NCBI GenBank assembly: GCA_964649825.1
Contig: CAZYQW010000045.1
Span: 11,190 to 75,189 of the forward strand
Direction: 5' to 3'
Source of the DNA: CAZYQW01 sp964649825
GTDB lineage: Bacteria > Planctomycetota > B15-G4 > JADJEK01
Length of the DNA stretch: 64,000 nucleotides
Notes under the pieces: model-generated
What the model saw: only the letters and a program-made list of their open reading frames with translations
What the model was told of the DNA's origin: nothing
The model's database searches: none
Part shown: in pieces, positions 46,637-54,887 of the stretch
Layout: each line of letters starts with the position of its first letter
Numbering within the stretch: the first letter of the stretch is position 1
Translations under genes and position numbers: made by a program

Positions 46637-49180
46637 CTACTCGACGTCGAGCAACGCGCGCGCGCGCGCGGCCACGTCGTCGCGTCCCTGGGCCTCGGCG
46701 CAGCGCATCGCGAGTTGGAACGCCGCCTGGGCGGCGTCGCGATCCCCCGTTCGGTCCAGCGCGAGGCCGAGGTGGTAGTGCGCGAACGGGTTGTTCGGCA
46801 GGAGCTGGGCGGAGACCGAGAGGTAGTTTCGCGCGCGGGCCGGGTCGCCGTCGGCGAGGGCGGCGACTCCGGCCTCGTACGCGCGCTTCGAGTGTCGAGT
46901 CAGGGGCGAGCCGTCCAGCCCGGGCACCTCGTCGAAGATGTTGCGCAGGAGCGTCGGAACCGTGCCGAGCTCGTCGAGCGACGGACTGAGGTCGAGCACG
47001 CGTACCCAGCGCGCGTATGCGGTCGCCGTATTCCCCTTCAGCCACGCGCCGAAGCCGGCGTTCTTGCACGCGGCCGCGCGCGCGCGCGTGATGTCCGGGA
47101 CCGGCAGCCCGCTGCGCTCCGCCTCGTCCAGGAGCACGATGAGCTCCTCGTAACGCTGCGCGTTCCCCAGGAGGCGAGCGAGGCGCTGCGTCGACTCCGC
47201 CTCGACGTCGGTGCCGTAGGAGAGCGCGAGGCGCGAGAGCTCCTCGGCGAGGCCGGCGTCGTTGCGGTCCTCCGCGAGCTGCGCGATGCGCCGGTAGAGC
47301 TGACCGAGCTCTTCCCCGCCGCCGCGCAGGCGGTGGACGTCCGCGCACAGCTTCGCCGCGACGTCGGCCGCCCCGATCAGGTCGCCGCGCGCGATCTGCA
47401 GCTCGGCGGTCACCAGGCGAACCTCTGGATCGTCACGCCCCGCGATCCGGCTCGCCGCGTTCAGCTCGCGCTCGCCGGCAACGTCTTGACCGCGGGAGAA
47501 GTACAGCTTCGCGAGCTCGAGGTGCGGCGCCGGAAGGTCGGGACGAACGCGCGCGCATTCCTCGAGATCCTTCACCGCGTCCACGCCCTGGCCGAGCACC
47601 ATCCGGAAGCGCCCGCGATCGAGCCACGCCCGTGCACACCTCCGATCCGCGTCGATCGCCTCGGCGAAGCGCTCGCGGGCACGCGTCAACTCTCGATCGC
47701 GCCGGTCCTCGCTCGCGGCGGTGCCGGGCCCAGGACGGTACGCCCGCACGATGTGCGCGCCCGCCGCGCGGACGAGGAGTTCGGCCCGTTCGCGATCGGA
47801 CGCCATGGCAAGCCGGGGCTCGAGGATCGCCAGCGCCCGCGTCGGCTCGCCGAGGCGCAGGAGGACGTCGAGCCGCGCGATGAACGCTTCGGCGCCGGCC
47901 TCTCCGTCCGGGGCGGCCGCGGCGGCCGCACGTTCCAGCAGTTGCAACGCGGGCTCGTTCGCTCCGTGGAGCGCCGCAGCGACGGCGAGATCGCGGTCGA
48001 CGACCGCCTGGCCGGCCGAGCCGCTCGGACGGACCGACAATCGCGATTCGACCAGCGCCTCGACCTCGGTGCTCGGGGCGTGTGCGAGAAACTCCCGCAG
48101 CGCCGCCCGCGCGAACGGGCTCGACTCCGCGGCGACGGGGTCGGCGTCGTAGGCCCGCACGAACCAGGACGGGGCCGGCGATGCCGCGACGGCGCGGATC
48201 GTCACCGTCGCGAGACACGACAGGAGGGCGAGCGCGGCGATCGAGGCGACCGCGACTCGAGCCGGCGATCGTTCGACGTCGTCCCCGACGCCGCCGATCC
48301 AGAGCGCGAGCAGCACGGCCGGGACGAGCGCGGCCGTCGCGCCGAGCGCCTCGCCGGTCCCGACTACGGCGAGGACGGCGAGACCGACGGCGGCAAGCGT
48401 CGCCGTCGCGACCCAACGTCCCCCGAAGCGCCGCTCGGGCGCGACCAGGAACCCGAGCAGCACGAGCCCGAGGACGACGGCGGCGAGCCAGACCACCGGC
48501 GCGGCGGGAACCGCTGCGACCGGTCGCAGGGGCACGACGGCGCAGAGCACGCCGATCGCCGCGTCGAGCGGTTCCGTCCCGGGGACATCGATCGTCGGGC
48601 CGCGCGCGGCACCGCTCCAGATCGTGCCGAGCCAAGGCCCGCCGAGCGCGCGAGCGACTCCATAGACGAGGAGCAGGAGCGCTCCCTTGTCCATGCTCGG
48701 TACGCGCTCGAGCAGAACGAGGCCGGCCAGGGCGGCGAGCAGCGCGCCCGACGGGGCGACGAGGACGCCCGCGAAGAGGAGCAAGATTCCGGCCGCGATG
48801 GTGGCGGTCCGCTCCCGCGTGGAGAGGAACGCCCCGAGGCCGACCGCGGCGACGCCGGCCAGATCGAGCCGACCGGACGCGTCGACCACCGCCACGAGCG
48901 CGGCGGGATGGGCGAGCAGTACGAGCCCGGGAAGAAGGGCCGACAGAGGCGCCTGACCCATCCCGCGGCGCCAGAGCAGGAGGAGAAGCGCCGCGGCCCC
49001 GAGCAACGCGTAGCCGGGCGCCGTCGGGCCGACGGCGGACGGCGCCGGCGGGGCGAGCGCCTCGGGGAGCGACGGGGCGGGCGGGAGCCGGTCGGCGCGC
49101 GCGCCTTCGCCGTGCTGCAGCCAGAGACCGATCGTCAGGGTGACGAGCACGATCACGGCAAGGAGTGAGGCGCGGTTCAC
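46637..49180 (-). CDS. Polytopic membrane protein with C-terminal TPR domain
   Basis: An 847-residue protein. The N-terminal 325 residues carry about ten hydrophobic helices (one near residues 5-22, the rest from about 55), with short loops. Residues about 340-847 are TPR-like helical pairs ('FARAALREFLAHAPSTEVEA', 'PHLELAKLYFSRGQDVAGER', 'PNNPFAHYHLGLALDRTGDR'). This plan resembles O-antigen ligase-like proteins with TPR tails, but the ligase signature is not evident, and no function is assigned. A GTG start follows GGAG. It faces mtaB across a 207-bp divergent gap. Confidence 0.75.
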   Translation of the reverse strand: MNRASLLAVIVLVTLTIGLWLQHGEGARADRLPPAPSLPEALAPPAPSAVGPTAPGYALLGAAALLLLLWRRGMGQAPLSALLPGLVLLAHPAALVAVVDASGRLDLAGVAAVGLGAFLSTRERTATIAAGILLLFAGVLVAPSGALLAALAGLVLLERVPSMDKGALLLLVYGVARALGGPWLGTIWSGAARGPTIDVPGTEPLDAAIGVLCAVVPLRPVAAVPAAPVVWLAAVVLGLVLLGFLVAPERRFGGRWVATATLAAVGLAVLAVVGTGEALGATAALVPAVLLALWIGGVGDDVERSPARVAVASIAALALLSCLATVTIRAVAASPAPSWFVRAYDADPVAAESSPFARAALREFLAHAPSTEVEALVESRLSVRPSGSAGQAVVDRDLAVAAALHGANEPALQLLERAAAAAAPDGEAGAEAFIARLDVLLRLGEPTRALAILEPRLAMASDRERAELLVRAAGAHIVRAYRPGPGTAASEDRRDRELTRARERFAEAIDADRRCARAWLDRGRFRMVLGQGVDAVKDLEECARVRPDLPAPHLELAKLYFSRGQDVAGERELNAASRIAGRDDPEVRLVTAELQIARGDLIGAADVAAKLCADVHRLRGGGEELGQLYRRIAQLAEDRNDAGLAEELSRLALSYGTDVEAESTQRLARLLGNAQRYEELIVLLDEAERSGLPVPDITRARAAACKNAGFGAWLKGNTATAYARWVRVLDLSPSLDELGTVPTLLRNIFDEVPGLDGSPLTRHSKRAYEAGVAALADGDPARARNYLSVSAQLLPNNPFAHYHLGLALDRTGDRDAAQAAFQLAMRCAEAQGRDDVAARARALLDVE

Positions 49181-49374
49181 GGACGGCTCCAGCTGGAGAA
49201 AGGCGATGGATGGAGTCGGAGCGAATCAGAGCAGAACGACGCGGCTCGTGCCACGACCTCGACTCCCGACGTTCGACGAGCACCGCGTTGCGCCGCGCGA
49301 CCGAACGTGCGTGCCCCGAGCGCGGGGATGTGGGACCGCGGCAAGTTAGGAGCACGGACGCTCGACCCACTCGA

Positions 49375-49380
49375 TATGCT
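49375..49380 (+). promoter_or_regulatory. -10 box of a probable leaderless promoter for mtaB
   Basis: TATGCT ends 7 bp before the ATG at 49388; there is no ribosome binding site between them. An in-frame ATG at 49379 within the box is less likely as the start. Confidence 0.4.
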
Positions 49381-49387
49381 CCGCGCC

Positions 49388-50656
49388 ATGGAACGGTTCC
49401 GGATCCTCGACCACGGCTGCAAGGTCAACCGCTACGACGGCGAGGTGGTTCGCGCCGAGCTGCGACGGTTCGGCCTCATCGAGACCGACGGCGACGGCCC
49501 GGCCGATCTCGTGGTCCTGAACGCCTGCGCCGTGACCGATCGCGCGGTGCAGAAAGGGCGCCAGGCACTCCGGCGGCTCCGGCGCGAGCACCCCGGCGCC
49601 CGACTCGTCGTCACCGGCTGCATGACGGCAACCGACCGAACCGGCTACGGCACGATCGATTCGGGCGTCCTCGCGGTTCCGTCCGGCGAGCGGGAGACGC
49701 TTCGCCCGCGCCTCGAGGAGTTTCTCGGCGACGCGGTCCCCGCGCGACCCGACGGCGCGCTCGCGCTCGACGACCGGTCGTTCGAGGACCGCACGCGCGC
49801 ATTCCTGAAGGTCGAGGACGGGTGCGACGCGAAGTGCGCCTTCTGCGTGATTCCCAGGATCCGCGGCGGAGTGCGGAGCCGCCTCCGACACGAGATCCTC
49901 GCCGAGTCCACGGCGCTCATCGGACGCGGGTTCAAGGAGCTCGTGCTCTGCGGCATCCACCTCGGCCACTACGGCCGCGACACAAGCGACTGCGTCCTCG
50001 ATCTGGTCCGCGCCGTTGCCGCGCTGCCCGGCGAGTTTCGCGTCCGGCTCAGCTCGCTCGAGATCACCGAGGTCGACGAGCCGCTCGCCGAGACGATCGC
50101 CCGCGAGCCGAAGATCGCGCCGCACCTCCACGTTCCGCTGCAGAGCGGCGACGACGGCGTCCTGCGCGCGATGCGGCGTCCCTACACGGCCGCACGCTAC
50201 CTCGAGCGGATCGCGGCGGTGGAAGCGACGAATCCCGCGCTCGCGCTCACGACCGACGTCATCGTCGGATTCCCGGGCGAGACCGAGGCCGACTTCCGCC
50301 GCACGATCGAGGTCGCGCGGCAGGCGCGGTTCTCGCGGATCCACGTCTTCCCGTTCTCCCCGCGCGCGGGGACCGAAGCGGCGGCGCGAGCCGATCGCGT
50401 CCCGGTCGAGGTCGTACGCTCAAGAGTCGCTCGGCTCCTGCGCGAGGAGCGCCGACTGCGGATCGAGTACGACGGGCGCCTGATCGGCACCGAGGCAACG
50501 GTCCTGGTCGAATCGAGCGACGGGCGCGAAAGCTCTGGACTTTCCGAACGGTACCGTCGCATCCGGTTGCCGGGGGGGTACCCGACGTCTACGTTCGTCC
50601 GTTGTCGTGTCGTCGGCCGGTCCGGCGATGATCTCATCGGAGAAGGTTGCTCGTGA
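49388..50656 (+). CDS. mtaB: tRNA methylthiotransferase MtaB-type
   Basis: A radical-SAM methylthiotransferase, 422 residues, that probably converts t6A37 to ms2t6A in tRNAs. The N-terminal cluster uses Cys11 ('HGCKVNRYD', the CKVN form typical of MtaB), Cys47 ('LNACAVTD') and Cys78 ('TGCMTA'). The radical-SAM cluster is 'CDAKCAFCVIPRIRG' (Cys146, 150, 153). A TRAM-like C-terminal domain follows. The GTG of the next gene overlaps its stop by 4 bp. The start at 49388 gives the usual family N terminus. Confidence 0.92.
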   Translation: MERFRILDHGCKVNRYDGEVVRAELRRFGLIETDGDGPADLVVLNACAVTDRAVQKGRQALRRLRREHPGARLVVTGCMTATDRTGYGTIDSGVLAVPSGERETLRPRLEEFLGDAVPARPDGALALDDRSFEDRTRAFLKVEDGCDAKCAFCVIPRIRGGVRSRLRHEILAESTALIGRGFKELVLCGIHLGHYGRDTSDCVLDLVRAVAALPGEFRVRLSSLEITEVDEPLAETIAREPKIAPHLHVPLQSGDDGVLRAMRRPYTAARYLERIAAVEATNPALALTTDVIVGFPGETEADFRRTIEVARQARFSRIHVFPFSPRAGTEAAARADRVPVEVVRSRVARLLREERRLRIEYDGRLIGTEATVLVESSDGRESSGLSERYRRIRLPGGYPTSTFVRCRVVGRSGDDLIGEGCS

Positions 50657-51489
50657 CGGAGCGCGACGAGCGGGCGCTGCGCGCCCTCCTCTACCAGCTC
50701 GAGTCGGACCGTGACTTCGGGATCGAGGAGTGGGTCGTCCCTCGGGGACGGACTCCACCGCTCCGTGCCGCGTCCGCGCCGGTGCCGTCGCGAGTCGCGT
50801 CGGCGCCGGCCGAGCCGCCGCCGATCCCCACCGGCGGCGTCCGCGTCGGCCCGCTTCGCGAGCGGCTCGGCCCCGCCGACGCACGAGCGCGGCTCGAGGA
50901 GATCGACCGGGAGGTGCGCGTCTGCATCCTTTGCAAGCTCCACGGAACGCGGACCCACGCCGTCCCGGGCGAAGGGAACGTCGGCGCGGATCTCATGTTC
51001 GTCGGGGAGGGCCCGGGCGCGGACGAGGACCGCTCCGGACGGCCGTTCGTCGGGGCGTCCGGCGAGATGTTGACGCGCATCATCGAGGCGATGGGGTTCT
51101 CGCGCGAGACCGTCTTCATCGCGAACATCGTGAAGTGCCGGCCCCCTGGGAACCGCGATCCCGAGCCCGATGAAGTGTCGTCGTGCGCGCCGTACTTGGA
51201 CCGCCAGATCGACGTCGTCCGGCCGCGCGTGCTCTGCGCGCTCGGCCTTCCGGCGACGCGCCACCTCGTCAAGGTCGAGGGCGGGATCTCGAAGGTCCGC
51301 GGGAAACGCTTCGAGTACCGGGAGATCCCCGTGATCCCGACGTTCCATCCCGCGTACCTGCTTCGCAACCCGGCCGGCAAGGCCCAGGTCTGGCAGGACG
51401 TGCAGCTCGTGGCAGCCCTGGTCGAGGAACAGGGCGGCGTGATCCCGTTCCCCGAACGCCTCGCGGCGGCCCGGGGCGGACGGACCTGA
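50653..51489 (+). CDS. Family 4 uracil-DNA glycosylase
   Basis: A 278-residue Fe-S uracil-DNA glycosylase that removes uracil from DNA. 'VCILCKLHGTRTHAVPGEG' holds the first two cluster cysteines; 'LMFVGEGPGADEDRSGRPFV' and 'NIVKCRPPGNRDPEPDE' are the uracil pocket and third-Cys region, 'SSCAPYL' has the last Cys, and 'PTFHPAYLLRNP' is the catalytic His motif. The first 75 residues are a Pro/Ala-rich extension. A GTG start with GGAGAAGG overlaps mtaB by 4 bp (GTGA); a TTG two codons earlier is possible. Confidence 0.92.
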   Translation: MTERDERALRALLYQLESDRDFGIEEWVVPRGRTPPLRAASAPVPSRVASAPAEPPPIPTGGVRVGPLRERLGPADARARLEEIDREVRVCILCKLHGTRTHAVPGEGNVGADLMFVGEGPGADEDRSGRPFVGASGEMLTRIIEAMGFSRETVFIANIVKCRPPGNRDPEPDEVSSCAPYLDRQIDVVRPRVLCALGLPATRHLVKVEGGISKVRGKRFEYREIPVIPTFHPAYLLRNPAGKAQVWQDVQLVAALVEEQGGVIPFPERLAAARGGRT

Positions 51490-51499
51490 AGGAGTCGGC

Positions 51500-53038
51500 G
51501 TGTTCTCGTATCCCGCTCTCGGCATCGAGCTCAGTGACGGCGCCTTGAAGGCGGTCAAGCTGGAACGGCGTGGCACGCGCCTCGTGGTCACGTGGGCCGA
51601 CTATCGCCCCTACGCGCGCGCCGAGGACGGTGCGGTCCGCCCGCGAGCCGGCCTCCATCCGCGCGCCGACGCGACGTTGCGCGCGTTCCTCGCCGACGCG
51701 AAGCCGGGTCCGCTCGACCGCGTCTACGTCGGGTTTCCTTCGGTCGCCACGTTCAACCGGCTGGTCTCGGTCCCGGACGTCGGCGAGCAGCGCCTCCAAG
51801 AGATCGCCCGCTACGAGGCGCATCGCTCGCTCCGCGGCCCGATCGAGGACTACGTGGTTCGGACGCACCTGCTGAAGCGCCAGCCCGGGCAGCTCGAGGT
51901 GCCGTGCCAGCTCTACGCGGTGCGCCGGCGCCTGCTCGACGCGTTCGTCAGCGACCTCAGCGAGGCGGGCCTCGAGTTCGACAACCTGATTCCATCGCCG
52001 GCCGCTCTCGCCGCTTTCGTCCGCTACGATCGGCCGGCCAAGGGCGACCGCATCGTCCTCTCGGTCGGCCTCCGCGGCACCGAGGTGGTCTACCTGCGCG
52101 ACCGCGGATTCGCGTTCCGCACGCTGCCCCTCGGCGTCATCGGTCTCGACGCGGTCGGGAAGGGGGAGCCGCGCGTCAAGGCGATCCGTCGGCTCGGCGA
52201 GCGGATCGCCTCCGAGGTGGGCAAAGGAGCGACGTTCTTCTTCGGACGGGACTTCCAACCCGAGTCGGTCTCGCTGTTCGGCGAAGGCGCGTCGATGCCG
52301 GAGGTGATCTGGGAGTTCGAGCGTCACTACCCGAAGATCGAGAGCATTGGATCGCTCCATCGGCTCTCGATCGCGGGCGGCGTCCCACCGGCGGCGAAGC
52401 CTCACGTCGCGCAGATGGGCTCGGCGCTCGGGTTGGCGATCGCGGCCGCGCGGGCGGACGATCCGCCGATCGAGCTGCTCGAGCGCAACCGGACGCGCAC
52501 CGCGGCGCGGCGCCTGCCGGGTCTGGCCGCGGCGTCGGTGTTCCTCTCCGCGGTGGCGTACCTGTCCGCCGAACGCGACGTCCGCGAAGCGGCGCGGATC
52601 CGCCGCCTCCACGTCAGCCCGACCGCGGACGAGATCCGTGGCCTCCAAGAGGAGCACGCCGCGCAGCTCGTCGAACTCGGCCGCATCGCGGCGCACAAGG
52701 CCGACCTCGATCGGTTCGTCGAGTCGCGCCGGCCGCGGACGCCGCTCCTCGCCGCCGTCGTGCGCCGCTTCGGTCCATCGATCCGCGACTTCGGCGATTC
52801 CGACCTGCGGCTGGTCGCGTGCCGAGTCCAAGCGGCCGACGGCGGCACGGAGGTGACGGGCCGCGCCCGCGCGCACATCCTCGACGCCGGCGCGCCGACC
52901 GTGCTTCGCCAACGCCTCGCCGCGATTCGCGGCGTGCGTACGATCGAGGTGAGCGAGGTCGAAAGCGAGCGGGACGAGTTCGCCGAGACGACGACGCTCG
53001 CTTTCCGCGTGCTCGTCCACGAGGGAGGCGCGGGATGA
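51500..53038 (+). CDS. PilM-PilN fusion protein (GspL-like)
   Basis: A 512-residue inner-membrane assembly protein of a type IV pilus or type II secretion system. Residues 1-330 have the actin-like PilM/GspL fold ('ALGIELSDGALKAVKLERRG', 'YVGFPSVATFNRLVSVPDVG', 'QLYAVRRRLLDAFVSDLSEA', 'LSVGLRGTEVVYLRDRGFAF'), 335-355 is a transmembrane helix, and the remainder has a coiled coil and a PilN-like periplasmic domain ('GPSIRDFGDSDLRLVACRVQ', 'PTVLRQRLAAIRGVRTIEVS'). Normally PilM and PilN are separate. The GTG start follows GGAG; it lies 10 bp after the glycosylase gene and overlaps the next by 4 bp. Confidence 0.75.
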   Translation: MFSYPALGIELSDGALKAVKLERRGTRLVVTWADYRPYARAEDGAVRPRAGLHPRADATLRAFLADAKPGPLDRVYVGFPSVATFNRLVSVPDVGEQRLQEIARYEAHRSLRGPIEDYVVRTHLLKRQPGQLEVPCQLYAVRRRLLDAFVSDLSEAGLEFDNLIPSPAALAAFVRYDRPAKGDRIVLSVGLRGTEVVYLRDRGFAFRTLPLGVIGLDAVGKGEPRVKAIRRLGERIASEVGKGATFFFGRDFQPESVSLFGEGASMPEVIWEFERHYPKIESIGSLHRLSIAGGVPPAAKPHVAQMGSALGLAIAAARADDPPIELLERNRTRTAARRLPGLAAASVFLSAVAYLSAERDVREAARIRRLHVSPTADEIRGLQEEHAAQLVELGRIAAHKADLDRFVESRRPRTPLLAAVVRRFGPSIRDFGDSDLRLVACRVQAADGGTEVTGRARAHILDAGAPTVLRQRLAAIRGVRTIEVSEVESERDEFAETTTLAFRVLVHEGGAG

Positions 53039-53745
53039 GATCGCTCCTGTTCCTCGTGGTGTTGATCCTCGCCCTGATCGGTCCCTACCACTACTTCACG
53101 GCCGGCCGCGCGGCTCGGGCGGAGCACCGGCAGCACCTGGTCGAGGTGCGCCGTGCCGCGACCGAGGTGCGCGGACTCCTCTCGAGCAACGTCCCGCCCG
53201 CCGTCCTCCAGCTCGAAGCGAACCGTCAGCGGCTCGACAACGTCCGTCGCCTCATCGATCGATTCCACGACGGCGTCCAGCGGCCCGGCAACGCGACGAC
53301 GCCGACCGACACCGAACTCCTCGAGCTCGCCCGGCTCGCTGCGGTCGACGCGGGGGTGCTACGGCCGGTCCTCGATGCGACGGCGGCCGGCTCGGAGGCA
53401 CGGGGCGGACGGCTGGCCCTCCGTGCGCTGCTCCGCGCGATGGGCGAGTCCAAAGACCTGACGATCGAGTCGCTTCGCGTCTCTCCGCGCTCGAGCTTCA
53501 TCGGGACCACCATGATCCAGCGGCGCAATATCGAGTTCACCGCCGCCGGCTCCCCGACGTCGGGGGTCCGCCTGGTCGAGCGGCTCACGACCGGCTCCGC
53601 CGACGATCCGCCGGGAGACGTCATCAGCGTGTCCCTCGATCGAACGAACGAGCTCGAATGGCTGCGCTCGGGATGGGACGGCGACGCGCCGCCGATGCGG
53701 ATCACGGTCTCGATCGACCTGCTCCTCGCCGGAGGCGATGCATGA
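53035..53745 (+). CDS. PilO/GspM-like inner membrane protein
   Basis: A 236-residue single-pass protein: helix at residues 2-20 ('LLFLVVLILALIGPYHYF'), a coiled coil to about 80, and a periplasmic alpha/beta domain ('DLTIESLRVSPRSSFIGTTM', 'RRNIEFTAAGSPTSGVRLVE'), the architecture of PilO or GspM, which pair with the PilN/GspL part of the platform. The assignment rests on topology and on its place after a PilM-PilN fusion, not on strong motifs. 4-bp overlaps join it to both neighbours. Confidence 0.65.
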   Translation: MRSLLFLVVLILALIGPYHYFTAGRAARAEHRQHLVEVRRAATEVRGLLSSNVPPAVLQLEANRQRLDNVRRLIDRFHDGVQRPGNATTPTDTELLELARLAAVDAGVLRPVLDATAAGSEARGGRLALRALLRAMGESKDLTIESLRVSPRSSFIGTTMIQRRNIEFTAAGSPTSGVRLVERLTTGSADDPPGDVISVSLDRTNELEWLRSGWDGDAPPMRITVSIDLLLAGGDA

Positions 53746-54782
53746 TCCGGGCGGGCGCCGATCGAATTCTTGTGTTGACAGGCATTTGCCTCCTCCTTAT
53801 ATTTCTCGGCTTCCGTGAGCTCGCATTTAACGCTATTTCTAGTAACGAGTTAGGTCAAATCGTCTTGATCGAGGCGAAGCCGCCGTCGGCGCACGGGGAA
53901 GACCCGTTCAAAGTGCTCGAGAGCGCTGCGACGACCCGGGACACCCTCGTACGGTTCGACTTCGATCGCAGTGATCTCGAGTTCGCGGCCGAGACGTTCT
54001 TCTCGGCGGCCGAGCTATCGACCTACGCCGATCGACGCTCGACCGAAGAGCTGTTCCGGCGCATCGCTCCTCCGCTTCGTTTGCGATGGGAGCCGCATGG
54101 ACTCGCGATCGAGCTGGCCTGGGACCGAAACCCGGCGAACGATGCGATCGAACGAGAAGCTGCTGGTAACTCGTTACTCAGTACGGGCTACCGAGTATAC
54201 CGCTGGCGCGTGGGTGAGACTCCTCGCGTGATCGCCACCGGTTCGTTGTCCCAGACCCGCCACCTCGACGAGGGCCTCGGCGCCCGAGGCGGCACGGTCT
54301 TCTATGCCGTCCTGACCGTGTTGGAAGGACGGATCGGTGAGAAAGATACCTTGATCGAGAGCGAGCGCAGCGAGGTGTTGACGGTCGTTCGCGAGGACGC
54401 GTTCGACGTGCGCCTCCTCGGCGACGCGACCGCCGGCGATGAGCCGCGCGTCCGGATCGAGGTGACGGTCGCGACCGAGGAAGATCTGGCGAGCGCGACG
54501 TTCGACGTCGGAGTCGGCGACACGATCGGCGGACCACGTGAGGTCGCCGGACGCACCATCGACTTCCACACCGGCCTCGAGGTCGCCGCGATCGATGTGA
54601 TCGCGGAAACGCGAGACGAAACGATCCGTCATCCTTTGTTCAACCCGGACGGATCTCGAGCTTTCGACGAGACGGGCTTCCTCTTCCGGGAGGAAGTTCG
54701 CAAGATCCCCGTGCAGCGTCTGGAGGTACGGTGCGACGGCGACCGGGGTGCCACCCGGTCCCTGAGCGTCGACCGGCCCTAA
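53742..54782 (+). CDS. Membrane-anchored FN3-like protein in the secretin operon
   Basis: A 346-residue protein in the slot where pilP or gspC usually lies. A transmembrane helix (about 8-28) is followed by a region with 'LRLRWEPHGLAIELAWDRNP' and 'STGYRVYRWRVGETPRVIAT' then 'GTVFYAVLTVLEGRIGEKDT' and a closing 'ERSEVLTVV', which follows the fibronectin type III pattern (W...GYxVYR...YxV...S). A second beta domain ends the protein. No HR domain of PilP or GspC is recognisable. Codons 10-40 are unusually AT-rich, because a promoter-like sequence lies there (53775-53803). The start overlaps the previous gene by 4 bp. Confidence 0.6.
   Translation: MIRAGADRILVLTGICLLLIFLGFRELAFNAISSNELGQIVLIEAKPPSAHGEDPFKVLESAATTRDTLVRFDFDRSDLEFAAETFFSAAELSTYADRRSTEELFRRIAPPLRLRWEPHGLAIELAWDRNPANDAIEREAAGNSLLSTGYRVYRWRVGETPRVIATGSLSQTRHLDEGLGARGGTVFYAVLTVLEGRIGEKDTLIESERSEVLTVVREDAFDVRLLGDATAGDEPRVRIEVTVATEEDLASATFDVGVGDTIGGPREVAGRTIDFHTGLEVAAIDVIAETRDETIRHPLFNPDGSRAFDETGFLFREEVRKIPVQRLEVRCDGDRGATRSLSVDRP
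53775..53803 (+). promoter_or_regulatory. Consensus-like sigma-70 promoter inside a coding region
   Basis: TTGACA (53775-53780), a 17-bp spacer and TATATT (53798-53803) match the sigma-70 consensus at 11 of 12 bases. The sequence lies within codons 12-21 of the FN3-like gene. It would transcribe the rest of that gene and the secretin at 54888. Confidence 0.5.
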
Positions 54783-54887
54783 GCTCCGAAAGAGTCAGCG
54801 CAAGCGAAACAGATTGGGTCGTCATCACGCGGTCGCTCTCCCCCCACCACGTGGGAAGTAGGCCGAATGGAATTGGAGAGGAACCAA

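Noticed and set aside
46355..49168. 937-codon open frame opposite the membrane TPR protein
   Set aside because: Antisense shadow: no hydrophobic or domain pattern, Arg/Gly-rich low complexity.
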